NCBI GenBank assembly: GCA_032719365.1
Contig: CM064873.1
Coordinates: 5,366,501-5,430,500 of the forward strand
Source: Prinsepia uniflora
Taxonomy: Eukaryota; Streptophyta; Magnoliopsida; Rosales; Rosaceae
Reading direction: 5' to 3'
Length of the DNA: 64,000 nt
This document shows, one piece after another, positions 39,237 to 50,225 of this stretch. The position numbers were made by a program, and so were the translations under genes. Each line of letters opens with the position of its first letter. Positions within the stretch are counted from its first letter, which is position 1. The notes beneath the pieces are model-generated. The model worked only from the letters and a program-made list of their open reading frames with translations. It did not search any database and was not told where the DNA came from.

Positions 39237-41851
39237 TGACAGGACCCGTCCCAATCCCACTGGGACCACCCGGGGACGTGCCCCGCTCCCGTCTAACAAT
39301 GACTCTAAACATACCAAAATTACCCTTAAATAAAAACCGAAGACTTAAATAGATAGATAACGTACAACCACAGTGTTTAAAGTGATACTGTCAGACAAGG
39401 GAAAGTAAAAATACAACATTTGAGCACAATAGTTAGAGTACATTTATTCGGTGCTCAACCTACCCGCAAGTGGGTGTACAGGTGCACAGCTAAGCAAACT
39501 AAACCTCTGCCTCCTCCTCCGGGGTCCTCCTCCTCTATTTCCGTGTCAGGGTCTGGAGGGGTCAGTAAAACAAGGGTGAGTGGGCCAAAAATAACAGTTT
39601 AGAAATCAATTTAATAATAAAATAATCATAAGGTTTTACCCCTCCGTTTTCCAAATCTTGCATGCAGTGAAAATATAATATTATAATGAAATCATAACAA
39701 ATAAACCACAATAATAATCGAAAGGTGAAACTAACATATCAGTGCACTGTAAAACCCAACCCAAATAATGTCACGGTTCTAAGGCTACGCGTTGCCACTC
39801 AGGGTCTCACAACCGAGACTCTCTAGGTACATCAGCACCCGGTATCCCGATCACTGCCCGAGGTATATAAACATGCCTTCCTGAGAGTAAGCAGCCCAAC
39901 GGGGGTCAACTCCACTCAGTCAGAGCCCCGTGACTACTCCAGGGTCCACCCAAGCCAACGACCCTCCCTGGAGGAGACAATATACACAGGTAGGAAAGTA
40001 CAGTACAATAACAGTATAGTTTACCCTATGTCCCACGGACATCCCAAACAAAATCCACATATAATCCAGACGGGTCTCATGCCCAAAACATTGTAATCGC
40101 ATATATAAACAGTTCATAAGACTCATCAAAATCATAAGTGGAAATAGTAAAATAGTTTATGCATGCAAGCCTTTTATAAATCAAACAGCCCACTCACACT
40201 CGGTCCTTGCTGCTCAACGATCTCTAAAAACCTGTATTATTATACCTAAGAGTTACTTAAGGACCCTATGACCTCAATACCAAGCCCTAGAACAGATCCG
40301 CCTCAAAAACGCATCCCGAGCGCTACTCCCGGTGCTTTAAACCCCATTTTGACTAATCTAACGATCTCCGATCGACACGAAACCACCTCTATTGGATCCG
40401 TATCGTCGAAACCTTGAAAATGGTACCGGCCCCACCAAAATCACTGTTCACACGCGCCCCCACGCGCCTGGTCAACGCGTGGGTCAATGCTGCTACAGTA
40501 CTGCTGACGTCAGCATGACGTCATCACTGACACTTGTCAGGTGACACGTGGCATGTTCTAATTGGTCCCTGGTCTGACAACATCTGACAGGATGATGTCA
40601 TCATGACGTCAGAAGTGACGTCAGCATGATGACGTCATCATGCTACAGTACCGGGTCAGACCCATTTGACTGGAACCGGGTCGCCGTCGACCCACGGCTT
40701 GACCTGATTCCACCGTACGATTCCAGCCACCATTTTCGACGGGGTTCATCCCTATAGGGTCGTCTAGGTCAGTTCTATGGTTCTACAACCTCAAAATAGA
40801 AAGAAAAAGGGAAGAAACTCACCAGTTCGTCACTGAAACTCACGGCCAAAGTCCGTTCGTCTTCTCCGGTGATCCACGCCGTCTCAGTCGTCCAAACTGG
40901 TCCCAAACAGCTCGTCTCTCACCCTAGGACATTTCTAACACCAAAAAATTGATTTCCTAGCATTAAAACACGTTGGTTCGAAACAGGGAAGAAAAACGGG
41001 GCTTTCGGGTTTTGGGTCTTACCGCCGCCGTGTCGCCGCCGTAGGCTTCGCCGTCGTCCAATTACACTCCTGGGGTCCTCACGGTGCAGACTGGAGCTTC
41101 CCATGCGTCGAGGTGGTGTGGCTGTCACGGTTTGCTTCTTGGACCCGATTCCTCTGTGTTTCGGGTCTGAGTTTGCACGGGGTTTTCAGACGGGGAAAAC
41201 GGGCCGGTGGTCGCCGGTGATGCACGGTGATGATGAGTAGATGATGGTGGTGCTGCTGATGGTTGGCTGGTGCGATGAGGGGTGCTGGTTCAATCGCCTG
41301 GTTTGAGAGAAAATGGAAGGAGATGCACGGGTTAGGGGGGCTGAATGTGTTTGTGTGTGTTGAGAGAAAACGGGGAGGTGAGATCGTGCATGAAGCAGAA
41401 AAAACAGAGGAAATGGGAGGCTAGGATGCATTTGGGCAGAAGATCCAACGACTGGGATCAAATGGAGGGAAATTAAATGGTTATAATATAGTTAAATAGT
41501 GTAAGGTTGCTTTAATGAAATAGTATGGGCTTGGATGGGTGACACTTGTCACCAATCCACTAGTTGGATTTAAATATTAGTTGGCACGGATTCCCATAAT
41601 AAATTATTATTTTATTCCGTTGTTCTCGGTTCGTAAATTCCGCTAAAACGCTTCCTTGACCATAACTTCTTCATACGAACTCCGATTTCGGCGTGCCGCC
41701 TGTCTACGGATTCGTGACGTCCCGACCTACGTCATAGTCATGGGTCAAAGTCCAAATTGTTTCCTGGGTCAAAAGTCAAAGTTTCCCCCCTTCAGGGGTA
41801 AAATAGTCTTTTTACATTAAAATATTATTATTCTCGGTTCGAGTCGTTACA
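39237..41851 (-). mobile_element. Solo LTR N
   Basis: Minus-oriented 2615-bp LTR inserted in the interior of H with a perfect target duplication CATAG (39232-39236 and 41852-41856). Plus-strand ends are TGACAGGACCCGTCCC and GTTCGAGTCGTTACA. It holds the perfect inverted repeat GGAGGGGT/ACCCCTCC (39555-39562 and 39638-39645). The middle (40830-41460) is GC-rich with many short frames on both strands, none recognisable. Confidence 0.94.
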
Positions 41852-42822
41852 CATAGAGTTCCATTAATAACAGGATTCCCCTGATCCTCACGTTATCAAA
41901 ATTTTAACTCTCTCAGCTTAGTATATCGGCTACCTCTCTAGCCGTACACCCGACCCGACTACAAGGTTGAAATCTCAAAGTCTTTTGACTATCACCGTCA
42001 CACACTATAGGCTATTCGGTTTATCATATTTTGCCATTCTTGTTAGTCGCCCTTTCTAGAAGTATGACCTCAGCATACTCGACCCATAGATCAATATGGT
42101 CGATCCCAAACCAGGTAGGGAAAAGTAAAAAGCCTGAGGGTTTAGCTAGCATCGACAATCCTTGTCCTATGCTACCCAAAAACACCTCGCCAAATCACAA
42201 CTCTCAAAATGACACATCAACGTGTCCACAGGAAAGAACGTCTAGTTCTCCCGGGATTCACACTAACCCCGGCCACCACTAACACTTATGTCACAAGTCT
42301 ACTCTGATCGACTAAACCTAACACCACGAATTTTCTCTTAGGATAGTCAACACATCCATCGAGCACATCACATGCCCATCCGTAGATGAAGGCACACCAA
42401 CACATTATCATGACCAACCCAACTGTGGTTAGAAAACCTGCCTCAACAACTCACAGTCAAAACCGGCTCATCTGGAGCCCTCAAATCACATCAGGACTCA
42501 TCCCGAATCCTAAACCAACTCCTGACTCCTACTGAATCCAAGTCCAAACTCGACTGACGTCAATGCCACCACTGGCATATCCGGTCACCTAGAAAATACC
42601 CCTTGGTAAACCACATCCTTTCCAAAACACAAAACCATTTCCGGACTCCCTCTGAGTCCAATCCAATATCCAAACCCATCCTCGGGTCAAGTTTATTCTG
42701 GGCCCAACATGCCCATCCACAACCACACCGTTATAAAAAAACAACCATTCGGACCAACACTAGTCCGACACAATCAAAACACAAGATACAATATTACAAC
42801 ACAAGTGTACAATACAAACTGT

Positions 42823-43323
42823 TTACAAAGTAGCACGAAGCTCAAACCGTCGACACTTATCCTCCTCAGTAGCCACATACAGAGGAGCGAAACTAGATAA
42901 GTGCAAAAATTGTTGTTCATAATCGACCACTGACAGATTCCCTTGCTGCAATTGGAGAAACTACCCCTCCTTAGCGTTCCGAAATGAGCGAGGGTAAAAC
43001 TGATCTAAAAATTGCTCTCGGAATGCATCCCATGCCAAGGTACGGGCATCCCAACCAGTCAACTGTAAACTATGCCACCACCTGTAAGCATAGCCATCCA
43101 AAAGAAAAGTGGCTAAGGGCGCCATGTCCTCCGGCGGACATATCATGACCTCAAAAATCCTTTCCAAATGAGTAATCCAATCTTCGGCACCATCCGGGCC
43201 CGAATCACCACGAAACACAGTGGCTCCTAACCGTCGAGCTCTCTCAATATCTGGACCTTCCCTAACACTATTCTGGTCCCTCCCATATTCAGACCGTGTA
43301 CGGGACGCACGACTCGGAGGCAT
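42823..43323 (-). pseudogene. Broken gag of element H
   Basis: Frame from ATG at 43323 (MPPSR start) with the gag core words GATVFRG, WITHLERIF, FLLDGYAYRWWHSL, FLDQFYPRSFR, then an in-frame TAG at codon 121 (42961-42963). The same frame goes on with the gag-like words QGNLSVVDYEQQF and EEDKCRRFEL until a TAA at 42823-42825. It lines up with codons 1-170 or so of the M gag but lacks the zinc knuckle and everything after. It is the only coding trace in H and ties this non-autonomous element to the M lineage. Confidence 0.88.
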
Positions 43324-43352
43324 GACGTAACAACAGAAATCAATAACCAAAT

Positions 43353-43364
43353 GCTCTGATACCA
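43353..43364 (-). promoter_or_regulatory. Primer-binding site of H (initiator tRNA-Met)
   Basis: The minus strand reads TGGTATCAGAGC, complementary to the 3' end of plant initiator tRNA-Met, three bases downstream of the 5' LTR. Confidence 0.92.
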
Positions 43365-43367
43365 CTT

Positions 43368-46155
43368 TGACAGGACCCCGTCCCAACTGGACGTAAAAAA
43401 TCGTGCCGGTCCTGCTCCCGTCTGACAAGTCAACCAAAGGTCCGAAACTACCCTTCAGTGCTTGCTAGACAAGAGATGTTTGCGCTGATTTCTGCTGCTG
43501 CCACTGCCTCACGATCAGTCTCAAATATCGTACCATGGCCTGGAGGGTCACAAAACAGAAAAGGTGTGAGTGGACAAAAATGACCTCTAATAAAAACATT
43601 TACCAAAATTACATTCTTATCCTCCAGTTTTCACAAACTTGCATGCATATCATAAAACATGAGTAATAGTATGAAATCATTCAAGTATGAACAGTGGATC
43701 GATAAAATAAAAACATATTTTCCCATGGTCCGTAAAACTCACGTTCACCAAATCAGTTCATGTTATAAAACATCAAATCCCGGCTCTCAGGTCAAAACAT
43801 GTGAAAACATAATCACCTGGCCACAAAGACCAAAAAACCCGTACTCAATACCAGTACGTCATCACAAACAACATCAATCAGCACTAATCACAAGTGCACA
43901 ATAAATATATCAATCCAATCAATCCGTACTACTCACAAGTGCACAAACTATCACAATCACAGCTGCACTACCCACGAGTGCACAATCAAACCATCAACTG
44001 CACTACTCACAAGTGTGGCACTACGCGTACGCCAATATCCAGCCACTCTCTCAGGAACAGACACCTCTGGGCTCAACCCTCGGGCTCAGTCACATCTGGG
44101 CGAACACATCCCCGGGCTCAGACCCATCCGAGTGGTACATCCAGGCTCAGTCACATCCGAGAAGCTGACTACCATAGGATCAACTCCTGATCCTACAATC
44201 ACATCCCCCAAGCTCCGGTCGTCTGGGTAATCCCCCCAAGCTCCGACCGTCTGGGCATTTCACAATCACAATGAAAACCATCTCGGGAATTACATCCCAA
44301 AATATTTCAATCAAATCTTGTCTTCATACAAAGTCAAGATCATTCCCGACTGGGTCTCAAGCCCCAAGATACCATTTACACATAAACCGTTAAAATCACA
44401 TTTTAAAATAATAAAATAATCCAGAAATCATCGTTGACTCACCAACTAAGTCAAAATATCATTTTAGAAATCATTTAGACTCCGGGCCTAGCCCAAAACA
44501 TCATTTGCACGTTCCTCGTAAAACGTGCCTAAAAGTCTGATTAAAATAATCATAAAATCACAAGAAATCATTATTCACTGGGGTTCTCACGCCCAAAATA
44601 ACATTATCACGCAAATCCATGCGTTGCAAACTCCGTTGCCATTTTCACGTAAATCCACGAAATTGACCCTTGACTAATTCCCGAGTCACAACATCATTTT
44701 TCAATCCATGACTCATAATCCGAGTCCAAACATTATTTTCAATCAAATTCAATACCGGATTGAAATATCAACCATGCCAAAGCATATAAAATCATATAAT
44801 AAGGCATTTAAATCATATATGCATGCATCACGGTTAGAAAACAAAGTCCACTCACACACACCGTCCAAAACGGTCCGTTTCCGAGCTGCACGTTTTTCCG
44901 TAAATTCTGGAAATCACAACACCTGTCCAAAATCATTATAGACGGTTACTAACATCTCAAAATACTTCATATAATTTTCCCCAATTTTTTCAGAATTTAA
45001 ATACGTATTTTTAACGTAAAACAAAACTTCGGATACGCGGAACATTAACGAAACGATATCCGATTTCCTCGAAACCAGCGTCAAAATGTTCGTTACAATG
45101 TGAGGATTCAAAGTCATGTTGACCTCACCTTAAAACTAGGCCGTACGCGCCCTCACGCGCCGCCGTGAGCGGCTGCGCGTGAAACCCACGCGCCTGCTAC
45201 AGTAACCGTCGTCCTCACCCGTTTTCTCTGCAAAACGGGTCCTTTTGCCCGCGAACAGACCCGATTCAATGTCTGTCAATTCGATACCAATTTCAACAAT
45301 TGAACATTCAGCCAGTTTCGATTCAAGTCTAATTAGAGGTCTGTAATCATAATTTCACCAAAACTTACCTTAAATCAAACAACCCGAAGATGAACATCAA
45401 AGAACACTCGAATACTGTTCATCATTCGAAGTCCTTCAATGTCACACGATTTCCTTCAATTGATGCAACCAGAAGCTTCAGTGGACTCAGTTAAACACTT
45501 TCCTCAACTCAATTGCATCAATCCAAGCCTCAATTTCCTCGACTCAAGCTCGAAATTTCTGAAACTACAGTCCTTCTGTTCTACCTCAAATGGACCTCAA
45601 TTCTCTTCGTTCTTTTGATGTAAATGATCGTGGCAATACAAGAAGACTCAAATTAATCTCCATTTTGATCAACAAGGCTCAAAGCTTCCAATTCGAATTT
45701 CCCCCCTAATTTTCTGAAATTCGAAATCTAGCCCCCCAGCTCTCAATCAATCCCTTGTTTTTTCCCAATTCAATTTAGTCTCAAAAGTTTCTCAGTTTCT
45801 CACTCTCTGGTTCAGAAATGGAAGAGGGATGAAGGTTGGAAGAAAATTGGATTGTTGATTGTACACGTTTAAGAAAACAGAATACCCCTCAACTTCCGAA
45901 CGTCATAACTTTCTCCTCGAATGTCAGAATCGAACGTGCCACCTGTCTATGAACTCGTGACATCCCGAACTATGTCACATTCATCGGTCAAAGTCCGTTT
46001 GACCGTCCGAACTAAAAGTCAACATTTTGCCCACGCTAGGGGCAAAACGATCATTTTGCACAATTTGTCCGATTTCACTCAACTAATCCCCGATTAGTCA
46101 TTCTAAATCATAATTAATTAATATTCAATCCCGATATTCGAGACGGGTCATTACA
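43368..46155 (-). mobile_element. 5' LTR of H
   Basis: 2788 bp, shorter than its 3' partner because of two deletions. One removed about 105 bp between two ACCGGA words (3' LTR 29234 and 29339). The other joins AAAACAGAA to TACCCCTC at about 45882, removing the segment in which I sits in the partner. Both junctions lie at short repeats. Confidence 0.9.
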
Positions 46156-48053
46156 ACCCACCCCAATTATCTCCTCGATAACCGGGACGAACGCTGCTCC
46201 CATTTGACAACCTACTTAAAAGACCAAAATAACCGCAATAACCACAAATCATACATTGTCAGACCAGGGAAAAGTTACAATACAACCAGTCAACAGTAGC
46301 ACAGAGCATAGTTAACAGTACAAGATAAGAATAAAATCCTACTGTGAGCTGATTACACGCGCAACGGGAAGATTTTATGCCTCTGCCTCGACGTTAGCCC
46401 CAACGTTCGTACCACGACCTGGAGGGTGTAAAAACATTTAAAAGCGTGAGTGGACTAAAAATAAGATTTATAAAATAGTTTGCGAAGTAAACCAAGGTTC
46501 ACCCTCCATTTAAAAACATGCATGCATGACCAAGTATCTGGAAACAACGATATGAACGATATGAAAATAAGTGTGGAAATCAAGAAATTTTGTAAATCAC
46601 CAGAAATCAAAATCAAATTTTGGGCACTCGTCCCAAAATCCATAAGATCCAAATCATCCGGGCCACAGCCCAACACATTTGAAAACTAGTGAAAAACCAC
46701 AGTAAAATATCAATCAATCAATCAAGTTGCTGGATCTCAAGTGCGCCCGAGTTTTAAACTCAAAACACATGTGCATAATCAGGCCTTCCCGGGATATCAA
46801 CGAGTCTTTAAACTCAAAACACAATCAACATGCCTCGGGGGATATCACAATAATCGAGTCTTTAAACTCAAAAAATCTACCGAGTGTGACGACCCGTCCC
46901 AAATTATCGGGATTAATTAAGGATTAATGACGGATTAGCGAGACTAATCGGGGATTAGACGAGGATTAGCAGATGTTAGGGCAAAATCACGATTTTGCCC
47001 CTAGAATGGGTGAATCGTTGACTTTTCATTCAGGCAATCAAATGGACTTTGGCCGATGACTGTGACGTAGTTTGGGATGTCACGAGTTCATAGACAGGTG
47101 GCACACTCGATTCCGACGTTTGAGGAAGAAGTTATGATCTTCGGAAGTTCGAGGGCATTTTGGTAATTTGGTTGAATAGGAGCAAATAGTTTACTTTTGA
47201 CCCGAGCGGTCCGATGGCCGAGGGGCGAGGACCCTTACGTAGATCGAGACGATATGAATCCGTAGATAGGCGGCATGTCGAATTCGGACGTTCGACGGAG
47301 AAGTTACGGTTCACGGAAGTTCGAAAGTACTATTGCACGTTTTACGAGACGATGGACTTTTGGACTTAAGTGGGACCGAGATAATTCTGTGATGCCCAAT
47401 GGATGAGTGACAAGTGTCACCCATCCACTGGACACCATTTTTCCTTCATGCATCTCACTTTCCCTTCTCATCGATCATTTTTCCCATTTCCAACCCAAAA
47501 CCGATCAAACCTATCACCCAAAATCCAAACCCTTCAACCCTAGGATCATCTGTGAGACCCAAGAGAGTGAGAGGAGGACTGAGGAAGGTGGTGGCCAGCT
47601 AGGAATAGCGCCACCGTGGACGGCGGAGACAAACCGTGGAAGGTAACTCGGTTTGGCCATTTTCCCCTTTTAAATTCGATTTGCACGTTATGGTTAATTT
47701 TGGATGATTGGGGGATGATTTTAGGTTGCTAGGATGATTTTAAGATGCTTTTGGTGGTGGTTCACGGCTGAGAAGGCCCTGGGAAAAACCTGAAAAACTT
47801 GAACCGTTAAGACAAAATCAAACCGTGGGATTTAGATGGTTTTTCTTAGGTTTCTGGATTGGAATAGATAGGAAATGAGAAAATAGGAATTTTGGGATTG
47901 GATTGGAAGAAAACGGACCGAGTTTGGGTGAGAAACAAGGTCGGACCGGTCACGTTGGTCCAGGAAAACCAGCGAACCGATCGGACCAGGTTCGATCGAA
48001 GGTAGGAGACAACTGTAACTGGAGCGTGAGGCCTACGCGCAGGCCACTCCTAT

Positions 48054-49207
48054 TGTAACAACCCGTCCCGAGAACCGGGATTAGTGGAGTGATTAAGGTG
48101 GGATTAGCAGGGCTAATCGGTGGTTAGTTGGTCCCGATAAGGTCATTGGCTTAGAATGACGATTTCGGGCCTGAGGCCCAGTTCAAAAGGTGTTTTCGGA
48201 AAGGAGATTTCGGGTTTCGAAATCGGAATTCCGGGTGACGATTCGGGATTCGATTTGGGACTTGAAGCGGATTTCGGGTTTGGGTTCGGAATGGTTATTC
48301 CGGATGCTAGCTTACGGAATGATGGTTGCGGACTCGGACCGGAAAATGAGAAGGAAGTGAGTTCTGGGTCTGGATTCGGAATGACGGTTATGGATGCCGG
48401 AAGGGCATCAGACCAGTGGTTTCGGATTCGGGTTTGGATGAGGATTCGGTAAATGGTTTTTTAAATGGTTTTGGATTGGATTTGCTGGATCTGGATATTG
48501 GGTTTAAAGACCCGGATATATGTGACGGGGGACCGGCCGGATTGGGTTTAAAGACCCGGATTGAGTTTAAAGACTCGGGAGTTTAAAGACTCGGATATAT
48601 TGATTTTCCCCCGTAGGCCTTGAGTTTAAAGACTCGGGAGTTTAAAGACTCGGATAGATCCAGCAGGTTCGATGAATGAGGATGTGTTTTGGGTTTTCAC
48701 TGAGACTTGATGATGATGTTTTGGGCAGTAGCCGGATGAAATGGTTTCTATTGGTTATAATGGCTTTCGGTGATATTGGGGCTGAGGCCCGGGTTTTGGA
48801 AAAAGGAAAAATGTGCTTTGGTTTTCGTATATTGTTTTATGACGTAATTGATATGCATGCATTGGTTTTCAAAACGGAGGGTATAAATGTATGTGTTTTC
48901 TGATAACTGTTTGAACTTGACTTTTATTTTTTTCCACTCACAGTCTTTTCGTGTTTTCGATACCCTCCAGGTTGTTGCGGCGGGGGCTGTCGGTTGAGAG
49001 AGATGGAGACATCACATGCCCAATCCACAGTAGGCTCTGCGCACTCTGGGACGTTTGAGGTTGTTGAGGTGGTTGGTCTGGAACTCCCTTGTCCGACTTA
49101 CGTGTCACATGGAGGTTAGGCGGTTGTTTAGCCCTCATGTCATGCGTACGTTAGACGGGAGCGGGGTTTAGCCCTTAATCCCGGGGGATTAGGGGTGGGC
49201 CCTGACA
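48054..49207 (+). mobile_element. Solo LTR K, internally deleted
   Basis: Plus-oriented LTR in J. Ends are TGTAACAACCCGTCCC and GGGTGGGCCCTGACA. Flanks CCTAT and CCTGA agree at three bases only. Just 1154 bp: the first 120 bp of U3 join directly to the minisatellite cassette near 48165, so about 1.7 kb is missing. It retains the perfect GGAGGGTAT/ATACCCTCC stem (48876-48884 and 48960-48968) and GAGTTTAAAGACTC units (48480-48660). Confidence 0.82.
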
Positions 49208-49739
49208 CCTGAGGTGCGTGACGGCGCGTGGCAGGGTTTTTGGGGAAAGTTCCAACACACGAAGTCATCTATTCGATGTAAGGAACATTTTGGGGACTGG
49301 TTTCGTGTCAATCAAACATCATTTCGATATAGTTCGCGTTGTCCGAAGGTTTAGGTTCGCGTTTAAAAATAGTTAGAAAATCGAGAAAATTATGGGACTT
49401 CAATGAGAGGTTAATGAGGCTATTAGTAACCTTCTATTAAGATTTGGACAGGTTCGGGAATCCCGGAGGTGATGATTGGCCCAGGAAGACGTTTTGGCAC
49501 GCGTATCGAGACACGGCTTCAGAAGGTCTGTGAGTGGACCCTTCTTTTGAACTTGATGCATGCATAAATGTTTTATAAGTGTTTTAATACATGTTTTGTG
49601 ATTCCATGAGTGCATTTGTTTGTGGTAGCCTAGGATTTACGTATTTGCACGTATTTCCAGATTTCTGGTTTTATACGATGCTTATACGTGCTAGGTTTTC
49701 AATGAGGGTTTAATGATTTGGTTTTGGGATTTGGAAATA

Positions 49740-50045
49740 TGAAATCGGGCATGAGACCCATTTGATTTATGAACTCTCAGACTTGGAGTCCATTTGATTT
49801 GACGAGAAATCGGACCGAGGGTCCATTTAGTTATACGATCGGACCGAGGGTCCCGTTGATTTATGATCCAGGTTTGAGGCCCATTTGGTTGTAATATCGG
49901 GCTGGAGGCCCATTTGATTGTGGTATCGGGCTTGAGGCCCTGTTGGTTGTAAAATCGAGCTTGAGGCTCCGTTGGTTTATGGTTTCGGGCTTAGGACCCA
50001 GTTGATTGTGAAATCAGGCTTGAGTCCCAGTTCGGTTTATGAAAT
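49740..50045. repeat. Tandem array with TCGGGCTTGAGGCCCA units in LTR J
   Basis: About ten diverged copies of a unit of roughly 27-30 bp, containing a short palindrome such as GGGCTTGAGGCCC followed by GTTGATTTATG. It fills the variable cassette of J. Confidence 0.85.
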
Positions 50046-50225
50046 GAGTATTCTGACATGAGACCCTATTGAACTGTGGATATAGGTCGAGGCCTGTGAA
50101 ATGGATTTGAATCAGATTCGAGGAATCCTATTGAAATGAATCGGGTATGAGACCCAGTTGAGAAATGTTTTAAGAAAGAAAGAAAGAGTTTTGAAAATGA
50201 TTATGAACCCTCCATATGTTTATAT

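Larger units (their letters stand above)
41857..43367 (-). mobile_element. Interior of H, second part
   Basis: Continues the H interior after N. From 41857 to 42822 it is non-coding. The gag remnant follows (42823-43323), then the leader and primer site next to the 5' LTR. Confidence 0.8.
27845..46155 (-). mobile_element. Element H, full-length non-autonomous LTR retrotransposon
   Basis: Complete element in G with a perfect target duplication ACCCA (27840-27844 and 46156-46160). The 3' LTR is 27845-30565 plus 37736-38264 (split by I), the interior 38265-39236 plus 41857-43367 (split by N), and the 5' LTR 43368-46155. The primer site TGGTATCAGAGC is at 43353-43364 and the polypurine tract (minus AAGGGGGGAAGGT) is at 38265-38277. 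The interior is about 2.5 kb and holds only a broken gag start plus the non-coding core shared with A and I. It could not move without proteins from another element. Confidence 0.93.

Noticed and set aside
40830..41460. GC-rich stretch with several short frames that looked like a captured gene in LTR N.
   Set aside because: No frame is long, none resembles a known protein, and the same LTR zone in L (50860-51200) and M (57900-58750) is similarly GC-rich with G/C-heavy leader-like sequence, so it is normal LTR content.
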